Notes under the pieces: model-generated
What the model saw: the letters and a program-made list of their open reading frames with translations, nothing else
Told to the model about the DNA's origin: nothing
Databases searched by the model: none
Part shown: positions 6,062 to 15,409 of the stretch, in pieces
How positions within the stretch are numbered: position 1 is the first letter of the stretch
Layout of the letters: the number at the start of each line of letters is the position of its first letter
DNA from: an uncultured bacterium
GTDB taxonomy: Bacteria > Cyanobacteriota > Vampirovibrionia > Gastranaerophilales > Gastranaerophilaceae
DNA length: 64,000 nucleotides
Reading direction: 5' to 3'
NCBI GenBank assembly: GCA_949282215.1
Contig: CASDPF010000003.1
Coordinates: 58,921 to 122,920, forward strand
Program-made: the position numbers and the translations under genes

Positions 6062-8901
6062 GTATCACCTGTATTTATATCTACGACTAAAGGAACATCT
6101 AGTGGTTGATTAAGTTCCATAGCACTTTTTATAAGCTTTCTGACCAAATCCAGTTCATCTTTTTCTACTTCTACAACAAGTTCGTCATGTACCTGTAGTA
6201 TCATTTTTGATTTTAAATGATTTTCTTTTAGTTTTTTCGAAAAATCTATCATTGCAATTTTTATTAAATCCGCTGCTGTACCTTGCATTGGCTGATTTAT
6301 GGCAGCTCTTTTGGCAAATTCTCTAATCATTGTATTAGAGCTTTCAAGCTCGTCTTTCAGGTATCTTTTTCTTCCGAAAATCGTTTCAACAAATCCTTCA
6401 ATTTCAGCTTGTTTTACGGTTGCTTCCATATAAGCTTTTATTTTTGGATATGTTGCAAAGTATTTATTGATAAATGTTTCCGCTTCAAAGTTTGATATTC
6501 CCAAAGCTTTTGCAAGCCCGTATTTGCTTTGTCCGTATATGATACCGAAGTTGACAGCCTTTGCTTTATATCGCATTTCTTTTGTAACTTCTTCGATAGG
6601 AACTTCAAATACTTTTGAAGCTGTAAGAGTATGTACATCAATTCCTGATTTGAAGGCATCTATTAAATGTTTATCTTGCGAGATGTGTGCTAAAATTCTT
6701 AATTCAATTTGGGAATAATCTGCAGATAAAATCAAAGATTTATCTTGATTGGCAGGAACAAAAGCTGTTCTGATTTTGTTCCCTTCTTCGGTTCTAACCG
6801 GAATATTTTGCAGATTTGGATTAGAAGATGATAATCTTCCTGTTGCTGTTATTGTTTGATTGAATGTAGTATGAATTCTACCGTCTTTATCAATAAGTGC
6901 TGGTAATGCATCCGTATAAGTTGATTTTAGTTTTGCATATCTTCTATATTCAAGAATCAGTCTTGCAATTTCATAATCAGGTGCTAAATCTTCCAAAATC
7001 TCTGCACTTGTTGAATAATGACCTTTTACACGCTTTTTCTTACTTTTTAATCCCATTTTTTCAAAAAGTATTTCCCCGACCTGACGAGGAGAATTTATAT
7101 TAAATCCGCAATCTGCGATATCATATATTTTCCGCTCTAATCTGTGCAGATTAAAATCCATGCTTTTTGATAGCTGCTCAAGATAATCCGTATTAATTGT
7201 CACTCCTACATATTCCATTTCAGAAAGCACTTTTGCCATTGGAATTTCAATATTATATAAAACTTTTAATTCGTCTTTATCTAAATAATCAAGCCAAAAT
7301 TTTGTCAATTCCGTGACGGTAGCTGCTTCATCTGCTACACTGTTTAATACATTATTTATATCAGCATTTTCAATTTTTATACGTTTTTTCTTGTTTTTTT
7401 CAAAAGGTGCATAATCACATATTGCATGATCCAAATGTTCCATACTTTGAACATCTAATTCATGTTTTCTGGAAGGATTTTTTATATAACTTGCCAATAA
7501 TACGTCAAATGAAATTCCGTTAATACATATACCGTGCGTTTTTAGTGTATTATATTTTCCTTTTGAATCATAAGTTATTTTCTTAATTTCCGGATTTTCA
7601 AATAATGGTTTTAATTTTTCTAAAACTTCCGATGTCTTTAATTGTTTTTGCAAATTACTATGATTAAGAGGGATATAGAATACTTCAGTTCTCTCATCTT
7701 TCGTTGCTACAATTTCACCATCTTCAGTTCTTAATCCTTCATTTATGCTTATTACTATGCCTGCAATAGTATTTTCAATTGCACTTTTTACGTCTGCTTT
7801 AATCTCAAAATATATGACGGTATGTTCTTCTAGCTTTTTTATTAGATTTTCAAAATCTAAACTATCTGTAATTAGTTTTTTAGAATAATTTAGTGAAGAT
7901 TTATTAATTTCAGCATGAACGGCTTCCGTGAAAAGACCTAACTGTAATTGACCTTTTGGTGCTGTCTGTTCCGGTAAGTCTTGAGTTGTAATAGTGGCAT
8001 CTTTATTAAAAGATGTAAGTATTTCATTAATATTTTTAATATAACTGTAAAACTGCATTTGTTTTAAAAATTCAGTTACTTTTTTTATGTCAGGCAATTC
8101 GACTACAGTATTATCAAAATCAAAGTTTATATCTAAATCTCTTACTATAGTTGCAAGATATTGACTTAATAAAGCATCTTCTTTTCCTGAACAAATTTTA
8201 GCTTTCAAAGCTTTTTCAGGAATTTCTTCACAATGCTCAAATACTTCTTCAAGTGTATAATATCTTGAAAGAAGTTTCTGAGCCATTTTCTCGCCTATTC
8301 CCTTAATCCCTGGAATACAATCAGATGTATCACCTCTTAAAGCCTTGTAATCTATTACCTGATCAGGATATACTCCAAGTTTATCGTGAATTGACTCCCA
8401 ATTATATTCGATTAAATCTCCCTTAGCAGGCAAAATAACTTTAACGCATCCGTTTTTATCAACTAATTGAAACGCATCCTGATCTCCTGTCAGTATTAAA
8501 ACTTTATGACCTAAGTCACAGGCTTTTTTTGATATTGTACCGATAACATCATCAGCTTCAAATCCTTCTTTTGTGTATATCGGAATACTAAAAGCTTTTA
8601 ATCCCTCATAGATAAGCTCCATTTGTGTTCTCATCGGATCAGGCATAGCCTCTCTATTACATTTGTAGTCAGGATATTTTTCTGTCCTGAATGTGTGATG
8701 GCTGACGTCAAATGCGACTGCTATAGCATCAGCTTTTAAACTGGAGTTTTTTAACAAGTCAAATACTGCTTTAAAAAAACCATAGACAGCCCATGTAGGT
8801 GTGCCATCTGTTGTTTTCATATTAGTTCTTTCCAGTGCATAATATTGTCTAAACGCCAAAGCGTGACCATCTATCAAAATTAATGTCTTTCCTGCACTCA
8901 T
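6049..8901 (-). CDS. polA: DNA polymerase I
   Basis: 950 residues from the ATG at 8901; an upstream TTG at 8919 would add six residues but lies within the predicted promoter. The N-terminal 5'-3' exonuclease is complete (DGHALAFRQYY, GFEADDVIGT, LTGDQDAFQLVD, DYKALRGDTSDCIPGIKGIG). The C-terminal polymerase has motif A SADYSQIELRILAHIS, motif B KAVNFGIIYGQSKYGLA and motif C LQVHDELVVE. The middle 3'-5' exonuclease domain appears inactive: the DxE motif is replaced by YFEIKAD, and the later Asp positions are not conserved, as in Taq and Bacillus Pol I. It serves in repair and Okazaki fragment processing. It probably shares a message with the small secreted protein downstream. Confidence 0.95.
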   Translation of the reverse strand: MSAGKTLILIDGHALAFRQYYALERTNMKTTDGTPTWAVYGFFKAVFDLLKNSSLKADAIAVAFDVSHHTFRTEKYPDYKCNREAMPDPMRTQMELIYEGLKAFSIPIYTKEGFEADDVIGTISKKACDLGHKVLILTGDQDAFQLVDKNGCVKVILPAKGDLIEYNWESIHDKLGVYPDQVIDYKALRGDTSDCIPGIKGIGEKMAQKLLSRYYTLEEVFEHCEEIPEKALKAKICSGKEDALLSQYLATIVRDLDINFDFDNTVVELPDIKKVTEFLKQMQFYSYIKNINEILTSFNKDATITTQDLPEQTAPKGQLQLGLFTEAVHAEINKSSLNYSKKLITDSLDFENLIKKLEEHTVIYFEIKADVKSAIENTIAGIVISINEGLRTEDGEIVATKDERTEVFYIPLNHSNLQKQLKTSEVLEKLKPLFENPEIKKITYDSKGKYNTLKTHGICINGISFDVLLASYIKNPSRKHELDVQSMEHLDHAICDYAPFEKNKKKRIKIENADINNVLNSVADEAATVTELTKFWLDYLDKDELKVLYNIEIPMAKVLSEMEYVGVTINTDYLEQLSKSMDFNLHRLERKIYDIADCGFNINSPRQVGEILFEKMGLKSKKKRVKGHYSTSAEILEDLAPDYEIARLILEYRRYAKLKSTYTDALPALIDKDGRIHTTFNQTITATGRLSSSNPNLQNIPVRTEEGNKIRTAFVPANQDKSLILSADYSQIELRILAHISQDKHLIDAFKSGIDVHTLTASKVFEVPIEEVTKEMRYKAKAVNFGIIYGQSKYGLAKALGISNFEAETFINKYFATYPKIKAYMEATVKQAEIEGFVETIFGRKRYLKDELESSNTMIREFAKRAAINQPMQGTAADLIKIAMIDFSKKLKENHLKSKMILQVHDELVVEVEKDELDLVRKLIKSAMELNQPLDVPLVVDINTGDTWKE

Positions 8902-8907
8902 ATCATT

Positions 8908-8936
8908 ATTCTGGCACAAATATACAATTTTGACAA
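8908..8936 (-). promoter_or_regulatory. Candidate polA promoter
   Basis: On the minus strand TTGTCA (8936-8931), a 17-bp spacer and CAGAAT (8913-8908) are followed by six bases and the ATG at 8901. The -10 match is moderate (4 of 6). The geometry is the same as at tlyA, trmL and mlaE. Confidence 0.45.
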
Positions 8937-9041
8937 ATATATTAAGTATATGTCATTATTAACCATAATGAATATATAAACTCAAAGATTATTATAGGTT
9001 TTTGGTTAATAAAGCAAAAATTAAAAATTTTAAATAGTATA

Positions 9042-9070
9042 AAAAAGCGGATTAAAATAATCCGCTTTTT
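9042..9070 (-). terminator. Rho-independent terminator of the tig-clpP-clpX operon
   Basis: The 8-bp stem GCGGATTA/TAATCCGC has an AAA loop and is flanked by A and T runs on either side. It lies directly after the clpX stop codon. Confidence 0.9.
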
Positions 9071-9071
9071 G

Positions 9072-10379
9072 TTATGCAATAATTTCTTTTGAAGAATCCG
9101 TTTTTGTTGGTAATTGAATTAGTTCAGCATTATTTCGGTTTTTTACCATTTCAGCCGTAACTAAGAATTTACCGTTGTTTTCTTTAGATGGTACATCATA
9201 CATTACGTCAAGCATAATTTCTTCGACTATTGCTCTTAAAGCTCTGGCTCCTGTATTTCGCTTTAGAGCTTCTTGAGCTATTAAGTCAATTGCTTCAGGT
9301 TCAAAGTCTAAATCTACTCCATCCATTTCAAGTAAACACTTATATTGCTTTAGTACGGCATTTTTCGGCTCTGTTAAAATCATTTTTAATGTTTTTTCAT
9401 TCAATGGGTCAAGAACCGCATAAGTCGGAATACGTCCGATAAACTCAGGAATTAAGCCAAATTTTAGCAAATCATCAGGCTGTAATTTCTTTAACAATTT
9501 TGCAGCATTAGCTTCTTTTTCTGCTTGTGACATAGGTGCTTTTGCTCCAAAACCTACTGAGCTTCCCACTTGAGCTCTTCTTTCAATGATTTTTTCTAAT
9601 CCGACAAAAGCTCCGCCAACTATAAACAAGATATTTGATGTATCTACTTCAATAAATTCCTGATGAGGGTGTTTTCTGCCACCTTGAGGCGGAACATGAG
9701 CGACGGTTCCTTCAATCATTTTTAATAATGCTTGTTGTACACCTTCACCTGATACATCTCTTGTAATTGAGGTGTTTTCAGATTTTCTTGAAATTTTATC
9801 TATTTCATCGATATATATAATGCCTCGCTCTGCTTTTGCAGAATCAAAATCCGCATTTTGATATAATCTTAAAAGAATGTTTTCAACATCATCTCCGACA
9901 TACCCTGCTTCAGTTAGTGTAGTTGCATCTGCAACTGCAAAAGGCACGTCAAGCATTTTTGCCAAAGTTTGAGCAAGCAAAGTCTTACCTGAACCTGTTG
10001 GTCCTACTAAAAGAATATTTGATTTTTGTATTTCAACGTTGTTCTTTAAGTCAGCAGATTGGTTATGTTTTAATCTTTTATAGTGGTTATATACTGCAAC
10101 TGATAAAACTTTTTTCGCATCGTCTTGTCCGATTATGTATTGATCGAGGTAGGCTTTTATCTCGTGCGGTTTTGGTATCGGTTTTTCTGATGTTATATCA
10201 TCAGTTTTTTCGCCGTCTTTTTCTTTGTTTTCAAAAAATTCTTCATCAAGAATTTCGTTGCAAAGTTCCACACATTCATCACAAATATATACTTCAGGCC
10301 CTGCTATAAGTTTTTTTACTTGGTCCTGCGATTTTCCACAAAACGAACATTTTAGTCTGCTGTCATCATGCTTTGGCAT
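9072..10379 (-). CDS. clpX: ATP-dependent Clp protease ATP-binding subunit ClpX
   Basis: 435-residue AAA+ unfoldase. The N-terminal C4 zinc finger (CSFC near residues 11-14, CDEC near 33-36) recognises adaptors and substrates. Walker A GPTGSGKT, Walker B IIYIDEID, the [10 protein letters not shown] pore-2/RKH loop and the GARALRAI sensor-2 segment are all present. It forms hexamers that feed substrates to ClpP, whose gene lies immediately upstream in the same operon. An AAGAGG Shine-Dalgarno precedes the ATG, and a 17-bp palindrome sits just upstream. Confidence 0.97.
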   Translation of the reverse strand: MPKHDDSRLKCSFCGKSQDQVKKLIAGPEVYICDECVELCNEILDEEFFENKEKDGEKTDDITSEKPIPKPHEIKAYLDQYIIGQDDAKKVLSVAVYNHYKRLKHNQSADLKNNVEIQKSNILLVGPTGSGKTLLAQTLAKMLDVPFAVADATTLTEAGYVGDDVENILLRLYQNADFDSAKAERGIIYIDEIDKISRKSENTSITRDVSGEGVQQALLKMIEGTVAHVPPQGGRKHPHQEFIEVDTSNILFIVGGAFVGLEKIIERRAQVGSSVGFGAKAPMSQAEKEANAAKLLKKLQPDDLLKFGLIPEFIGRIPTYAVLDPLNEKTLKMILTEPKNAVLKQYKCLLEMDGVDLDFEPEAIDLIAQEALKRNTGARALRAIVEEIMLDVMYDVPSKENNGKFLVTAEMVKNRNNAELIQLPTKTDSSKEIIA

Positions 10380-10393
10380 ATTTTTAACCTCTT

Positions 10394-10410
10394 CCGTATT
10401 TATAATACGG
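10394..10410. promoter_or_regulatory. Palindrome in the clpP-clpX gap
   Basis: CCGTATT and AATACGG (7-bp arms) flank a 3-bp centre, 15 bp upstream of the clpX ATG. It includes a TATTATAAAT run that could serve as a -10 region. It may be an internal promoter or operator, or an mRNA hairpin between the two coding regions. Confidence 0.4.
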
Positions 10411-10438
10411 TATATTTGTATTACTTTTACATTCCAAT

Positions 10439-11029
10439 CTATTTTATTGCATCACGAGTAACGATTTTATCTATCATACCATACTCAAGAGCTTCTGCTG
10501 GTGTCATTATATAATCTCTGTCTGTGTCTTTTTCTATCTTTTTGATAGATTGACCTGTATTTGAAGCTAAGATTTCATTTAATGATTTTTTAATTCTTAT
10601 AATTTCTGCAGCTTGAATTTCAATATCGGTTGCTTGACCCTGAGCTCCGCCTAAAGGTTGGTGGATAAGCACTCTTGAATGAGGGAGTGCAAGCCTTTTA
10701 CCTTTAGTACCTGAAGAAAGTAAGAATGCACCCATAGAAGCAGCTTGTCCCAAACATATAGTTGAAACATCTGCTCTTATGTGCTGCATTGTATCATAAA
10801 TTGCAAATCCTGCAGTAACACTACCACCAGGGCTATTGATATATAACATTATATCTTTTTCCGGGTTTTCGCTGTCCAGCAATAAAAGCTGTGCCACAAC
10901 AAGGTTCGCTACCATATCATCAATAGGTGTCCCTAAAAAGATAATTCTTTCTCTCAATAATCTTGAGAATATATCAAATGAACGCTCGCCGCGACTTGAT
11001 TGTTCTATTACTACAGGTACAAAACTCAT
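10439..11029 (-). CDS. clpP: ATP-dependent Clp protease proteolytic subunit ClpP
   Basis: 196-residue serine protease of normal length. The catalytic triad is visible: Ser98 in GQAASMG, His123 in VLIHQPLG, and the Asp in the [17 protein letters not shown] segment. The [12 protein letters not shown] oxyanion region is intact. It forms the tetradecameric chamber used by ClpX. The ATG has an AAAGGGA site, and a TATAAT lies in the 40-bp gap after tig, so it may also have its own promoter within the tig-clpP-clpX operon. Confidence 0.97.
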   Translation of the reverse strand: MSFVPVVIEQSSRGERSFDIFSRLLRERIIFLGTPIDDMVANLVVAQLLLLDSENPEKDIMLYINSPGGSVTAGFAIYDTMQHIRADVSTICLGQAASMGAFLLSSGTKGKRLALPHSRVLIHQPLGGAQGQATDIEIQAAEIIRIKKSLNEILASNTGQSIKKIEKDTDRDYIMTPAEALEYGMIDKIVTRDAIK

Positions 11030-11068
11030 GATTTAATTTCCCTTTCTTATTTCATTATAGTTATTGTC

Positions 11069-12382
11069 TTATTTTTTTTCCACTTCTTTTGGTGCTACAT
11101 ATTCAACTTTATTGTTGTTCATCAAGAATTCTTTTACTTTATCATTCATTGCTTGTTGTGATAGTGAACTTAAGATTTCAGGATTTTTGCTAATTTGTTG
11201 AATTACCTCTTTTGGCGAAACACCGTATGCTGCACCTAATTGGTCAAATTTCTTTGTAATATCTTCTTGTGCAAGTGTAATTTTTTCTTCTTTTGCAATT
11301 TTATCTATTACTAAAGAATTTTTAATTCTGCTTTCAGCATCTTCACGGATAGTTTTCATTATTTCAGCTTCATTTTGAGCTTTTGTCATCATTTCCCAAG
11401 TGATACCTTGAGCAGCTAATCTGTTTTTATATTCAGCAAGTAAAGATTGAGCTTCTCTATCAATCATTCTTTCTGAAATTTCAACACTTGCAGCTTCGAT
11501 TACTTTTTTGAATACTGCATTTTCTGCGTTAGCTCTTTTTGCATTTTCTCTTGTTTGTTCAAGATGTTTTTTGATATCTTCTTTTAAAGCTTCAAGATTT
11601 TCCAGTCCTACTTTTTGAGCGAATTCATCGTTAATTTCCGGTAGAACTCTTTCTTTAATCTCATTGATTTTGATTTTAAAAGTTGCTTTTTGACCTTTTA
11701 ATTTTTCGTCGTGGTAGGCTTCTGGGAATGTTACGTCAATATCAAATTCTTCACCTGCATCTTTATTTACTAATTGTTCTGCAAAACCCGGAATAAAGTT
11801 TGAATGTCCAAGGTCTAATCTATAGCCTTTGGCTTCTCCACCTTTAATTTTTTCGCCGTTAGAAGAACCGTCAAAATCAATATTTACGATATCTGTTGCC
11901 GTAGTTTTTCTGCCTGTAACCAATTTATCTTCAGCAAATTGATTTTGTAAGTTTTCTATAGCTTTATCATAAGCATCAGTTCTTTCTGGAACATCATCAG
12001 CTTCTACCGTTAAATTTTTGTATTCACCAAGTTTTACTTCTGGACGAGTCTCTACACTAACCGTTACATTTAAGTCTTTTCCTAATTCAAAATCATAAGA
12101 TGTAATATAAGGCTGAGTGATTAAGTCTAATTTATTTTCAGCTACTGCTTCATTAACAGCTTTAGGCATAATTGATTCAATAGCTTCTTGTTTAATCCGT
12201 TCAACTCCTACACGAGCTTCTACCATATTTCTCGGAGCTTTGCCCATTCTGAAACCGTCGATACTTACGTGTTGTGAAATCTTTTTTACTGCTGAGTTAT
12301 ATGCGCTTGTAGCTTCCTCAGCAGGAATTGTGATATTTAATTTGACTAGATTTTCTTTTTCATTTTCAACTGTAACTTTCAT
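11069..12382 (-). CDS. tig: Trigger factor, ribosome-associated chaperone and peptidyl-prolyl isomerase
   Basis: 437 residues from the ATG at 12382 (MKVTVENEKENLVKLNITIP), which has an AAGGGA Shine-Dalgarno. A start 18 codons upstream in the same frame would extend into the leader and is rejected. The three domains are recognisable: an N-terminal ribosome-binding domain with the signature region DGFRMGKAPRNM (the FRxGxxP ribosome contact), a central FKBP-type isomerase domain, and a long helical C-terminal chaperone domain. Synteny with clpP and clpX downstream is the common bacterial order. A TATAAT at 12430-12425 gives a leader of roughly 40 bases. Confidence 0.95.
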   Translation of the reverse strand: MKVTVENEKENLVKLNITIPAEEATSAYNSAVKKISQHVSIDGFRMGKAPRNMVEARVGVERIKQEAIESIMPKAVNEAVAENKLDLITQPYITSYDFELGKDLNVTVSVETRPEVKLGEYKNLTVEADDVPERTDAYDKAIENLQNQFAEDKLVTGRKTTATDIVNIDFDGSSNGEKIKGGEAKGYRLDLGHSNFIPGFAEQLVNKDAGEEFDIDVTFPEAYHDEKLKGQKATFKIKINEIKERVLPEINDEFAQKVGLENLEALKEDIKKHLEQTRENAKRANAENAVFKKVIEAASVEISERMIDREAQSLLAEYKNRLAAQGITWEMMTKAQNEAEIMKTIREDAESRIKNSLVIDKIAKEEKITLAQEDITKKFDQLGAAYGVSPKEVIQQISKNPEILSSLSQQAMNDKVKEFLMNNNKVEYVAPKEVEKK

Positions 12383-12424
12383 TGTCTTTCCCTTATCTGT
12401 TTTTATATACATGTATCTGCCCCG

Positions 12425-12430
12425 ATTATA
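12425..12430 (-). promoter_or_regulatory. -10 element of the tig-clpP-clpX operon
   Basis: TATAAT on the minus strand with a weak TTGCGT-like -35 about 16 bp upstream. It lies in the divergent gap shared with the acyltransferase promoter. Confidence 0.6.
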
Positions 12431-12490
12431 CCGCAAAAAACTTTTTACGCAAGTACGTTAAATAGATGAGAATTAAGTTTTTGGCTGTTT

Positions 12491-12519
12491 TTGCAAAGAA
12501 AATTAGTTTATGGTATAAA
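12491..12519 (+). promoter_or_regulatory. Promoter of the acyltransferase operon, predicted leaderless
   Basis: TTGCAA (12491-12496), a 17-bp spacer and TATAAA (12514-12519) are followed by seven bases and the ATG at 12527. No Shine-Dalgarno is present. Confidence 0.7.
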
Positions 12520-12526
12520 CTAAAAC

Positions 12527-13210
12527 ATGGTTAGACTTGTCAACAGAGAGAATATTCAAATTTTTAAAAACATAATTATCGGATATATGCAAGTGCAAAA
12601 GCATCTTACGCATATTATTGAGTTCGATAATCCGTATATAAATCCTTGCATATATGCCATGTGGCATTCTGATCAATTTGCTATTTATGGTGTAAAGAAT
12701 AGAGAGAATGTTAACTTTCTAATCAGCACTTCAATTGATGGTGATATTGTTGCAGCAGGATGTGAATCTTTGGGGTTTAAAACTGTTAGGGGGTCTTCAA
12801 AAAGCAGAGGAGCTGTTGAGGCTTCAATGCAAATGATTTCAAAGTTAAAGTCAGGTGAATGCGTAGCAATTACTGTTGATGGTCCTCGCGGGCCTTTTCA
12901 TTCCGTCAAAAACGGTGTAATCAAGCTTGCTCAAAAATCAGGAGCTCCTATTGTTCCTATGGTTTGGTATTCTAAGGATAAAATGTTTTTTACATTTCCA
13001 TCTTGGGATAAGATGACTGCCCCGATTGGTAATGCTGAGATTGTAAATCTTTACGGAGCACCTATTTATGTTCCTGAAAATTTAAGTAATGAAGATTATG
13101 CCGATATTAAGTTGAAAATAAAAAATTCTTTGGAAGCTTTGCAAAAAAAAGCTCCCGATGTTTATAGGGAGGCAAAAAAGAATAAATTATGGAAGAAGCA
13201 AAAGTCTTAA
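12527..13210 (+). CDS. Lysophospholipid acyltransferase family protein (DUF374 type)
   Basis: 227 residues resembling the DUF374 branch of the LpxL/PlsC-type acyltransferases. Visible landmarks are AMWHSDQFAIY near residue 45 (in place of the usual HxxxxD catalytic block), FKTVRGSSKSRGAVEA, and TVDGPRGPFHSVKNGVIKLAQKSG, the strongly conserved DGPRGP core. There is no long N-terminal membrane anchor. It probably acylates a lipid A- or phospholipid-related acceptor at the inner membrane; the acceptor is not known. It is the first gene of an operon, and its 3' end overlaps the amidase gene by 22 bp. Confidence 0.82.
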   Translation: MVRLVNRENIQIFKNIIIGYMQVQKHLTHIIEFDNPYINPCIYAMWHSDQFAIYGVKNRENVNFLISTSIDGDIVAAGCESLGFKTVRGSSKSRGAVEASMQMISKLKSGECVAITVDGPRGPFHSVKNGVIKLAQKSGAPIVPMVWYSKDKMFFTFPSWDKMTAPIGNAEIVNLYGAPIYVPENLSNEDYADIKLKIKNSLEALQKKAPDVYREAKKNKLWKKQKS

Positions 13211-14013
13211 ATATTGCAGCTTTACAAATGCAATCGGTTATAGGTAATAGGAAAGCTAATTATTCAAAGGTTGAATCTATTGTAAATGATGAATTACCAC
13301 CTGATACAGACTTATTAGTTTTGCCTGAGGTTTGGACTGTTGGCTGGTCTTGTGAAGATTTTCCTAAATGTGCAGAGGATATTGATAATAGTGAAACTGT
13401 TCAATTTCTTTCAACTATAGCCAAGCAGTTTAATGTTAATATTCTTGGTGGAAGTTTTATACAAAAATGTGAAGATGGTAAATCTTTAAATACTTGTCCC
13501 GTAATTGACAGAGATGGAAATTTAATTGTGACTTATTCCAAAAATCATTTATATTCATATTGCGGATGTTGTGAGGGTGATTTTATACAAGTCGGAGATA
13601 AGCCGGTTATGGTGAATATTGAAGGGGTGAATATCGGACTTACAATATGTTATGATATCAGATTTCCGGAAATTTTCAGGGCTTACAGATTAGCAGGTGC
13701 GGATTTACTTGTTAATATGGCTGCTTGGGGTCTTAAAAAACCTATCCCTTGGGAATATCTTACAGGTGCAAGAGCTGTTGAAAATCAGTGTTATATGATT
13801 GCTCTTACTCAAGCTGGCAGGATTAAAGATGATGATTTTAATATAGGGCATTCCAGAATTTTTGATTATTGCGGTAATACTATTGCAGAAATTAAAGATC
13901 AAAAAGAAGGAATTATGTCTTGTAAAATTGATTTTTCTGATATGTATGAATATAGAAAAATTTGTACTATACTGAATGATATTAGAGAAAACTATGAGGT
14001 AAAAACTGTATGA
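13189..14013 (+). CDS. Carbon-nitrogen hydrolase (nitrilase superfamily amidase, omega-amidase-like)
   Basis: 274 residues. The nitrilase-family catalytic triad is in place: Glu47 in LVLPEVW, Lys118 in TYSKNHLYS and Cys154 in LTICYDIRFPE. Segment order and the AWGLKKPIPWEYLTGARAVEN and IGHSRI regions resemble Nit2/omega-amidase and the family members that repair deaminated metabolites. The substrate is not determinable here. It starts inside the acyltransferase gene (22-bp overlap) and ends in an ATGA overlap with dacB, so the three are co-translated. Confidence 0.88.
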   Translation: MEEAKVLNIAALQMQSVIGNRKANYSKVESIVNDELPPDTDLLVLPEVWTVGWSCEDFPKCAEDIDNSETVQFLSTIAKQFNVNILGGSFIQKCEDGKSLNTCPVIDRDGNLIVTYSKNHLYSYCGCCEGDFIQVGDKPVMVNIEGVNIGLTICYDIRFPEIFRAYRLAGADLLVNMAAWGLKKPIPWEYLTGARAVENQCYMIALTQAGRIKDDDFNIGHSRIFDYCGNTIAEIKDQKEGIMSCKIDFSDMYEYRKICTILNDIRENYEVKTV

Positions 14014-15371
14014 AGAAATTATTGTGTATTTTAGGAGTATTGTTATTTGCAAATCTTTTTTCTTCAGCTTTTGCTATTGATAATATAAATAAAGCTATTT
14101 CATCTTCTGGAATCAAGCGTGATACTATTTCAATTTCTGTTAAGGAAACTGAAACTGGCGATACCGTATATGAATTAAATCAAGATAGACTGGTAAGTCC
14201 TGCGTCTACCCAAAAAATTGTGACACTTGCTGCTGCACTTGATACTTTAGGCCCAAAGTATAATTTTGAGACATCTGTTTACAAAAACACCAATAATGAA
14301 TTGTTTATAAAGCTCGGTGCAGATCCTTATTTAAGAGAAAAAGATTTATCAAATCTTATGAACGAAGTTAAGTCAAAAAAAATTCTTTCTCCAAAAGCAA
14401 TCTATATTGATGATTATATTGTTGATGGAGTTATGTGGGGAGAAGGCTGGCAATGGGATGATGAATTAAATCCTTTAATGCCGAAATTCGGTTCATATAA
14501 TTTGGATGGAAATCTTTTATATATATTTGTTGCTCCTACTAGTGACGGTGCTCCCGCTAAAATTTATTCAAAATTTTTCTACCCTGTGACTTTTATGAAT
14601 CTTGCAGTGACTGATGATAAGAAAGTAAACGATATCAAATTTGAAAGAAATAATGCAATATCACCTGATATATTAACAGTTAAAGGAACCGTTTCTAAAA
14701 TTCAGTATTACCCAATTCCTGTTCCAAATCCGAAGCGTTACTTTAGACTCAGGTTAGAAGATGCAATAAAAGATGCAAAAATCGAATATTACGGGAATAT
14801 TTCTCAGAAAAAATTACCTTCTGAAAACGTGTATCTCGTTGCATCTGTTAAACATCCTATAAAACTTGCTGTTGCCGATATTTTAAAAAACAGTAATAAT
14901 ACTGCTGCAGAATCTGTTTTTAAAATAGCAGGCGGTAAATATGTAAATAATACAGGTTCTATTGCTTCTTCAATTAAGATGTTTGAGGCTTTCTGCAAAA
15001 AAATAGGTGTTAATTCTGAAAATATTAAAATAGTAGATGGCAGCGGAGTTTCTAAGAATAATCTTATGAGTGCAGATTTTATGACAGATTACCTTGTTGC
15101 ATTGTCTCGAATTCCGGGATTTGATTTGTATAAAAGTATTTTGCCTACTGCTGGAGAGGGTACTTTAGCTAATAGAATGCTCTATTTTAAAGATAATCTT
15201 CGTGCAAAAACGGGGACTCTTTCTGATATAAGTGCGATTACCGGTTATATTACGGCTAAAAGCGGTAAAACTTATGCATTTGATATTATGATTAATGATG
15301 CAAAATCTTCATCTAATGACAAAAAATTGCTGGAAGAATACATTTTGCGTGCTGTGTATAATTTCTATTAA
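14010..15371 (+). CDS. dacB: D-alanyl-D-alanine carboxypeptidase/endopeptidase, PBP4 (DacB) type
   Basis: 453 residues with a signal peptide (MKKLLCILGVLLFANLFSSAFA). The class C penicillin-binding motifs are visible: SxxK at Ser66-Thr-Gln-Lys69, SxN in GSGVSKNN, and KTG in RAKTGTLSDI. The DLDGNLLYIF-like segment and the large insert between the first two motifs are typical of PBP4. It would trim peptidoglycan peptides in the periplasm. It is the last gene of the acyltransferase-amidase-dacB operon, with a 4-bp start/stop overlap. Confidence 0.92.
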   Translation: MKKLLCILGVLLFANLFSSAFAIDNINKAISSSGIKRDTISISVKETETGDTVYELNQDRLVSPASTQKIVTLAAALDTLGPKYNFETSVYKNTNNELFIKLGADPYLREKDLSNLMNEVKSKKILSPKAIYIDDYIVDGVMWGEGWQWDDELNPLMPKFGSYNLDGNLLYIFVAPTSDGAPAKIYSKFFYPVTFMNLAVTDDKKVNDIKFERNNAISPDILTVKGTVSKIQYYPIPVPNPKRYFRLRLEDAIKDAKIEYYGNISQKKLPSENVYLVASVKHPIKLAVADILKNSNNTAAESVFKIAGGKYVNNTGSIASSIKMFEAFCKKIGVNSENIKIVDGSGVSKNNLMSADFMTDYLVALSRIPGFDLYKSILPTAGEGTLANRMLYFKDNLRAKTGTLSDISAITGYITAKSGKTYAFDIMINDAKSSSNDKKLLEEYILRAVYNFY

Positions 15372-15372
15372 A

Positions 15373-15404
15373 GAAAAAGAGTTGAAAAATTTTCCAACTC
15401 TGAT
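15373..15404 (-). terminator. Terminator between dacB and the convergent membrane-protein gene
   Basis: Inverted repeat AGAGTTG...CAACTCT with an A/T-rich centre. On the minus strand it is followed by TTTTTCTTT, so it best terminates the minus-strand gene. On the plus strand the T-run is missing. Confidence 0.65.
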
Positions 15405-15409
15405 TCTAC

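Noticed and set aside
8902..8919. TTG start for polA
   Set aside because: It falls in the predicted -10/spacer region, and ATG 8901 gives the conserved N-terminus.
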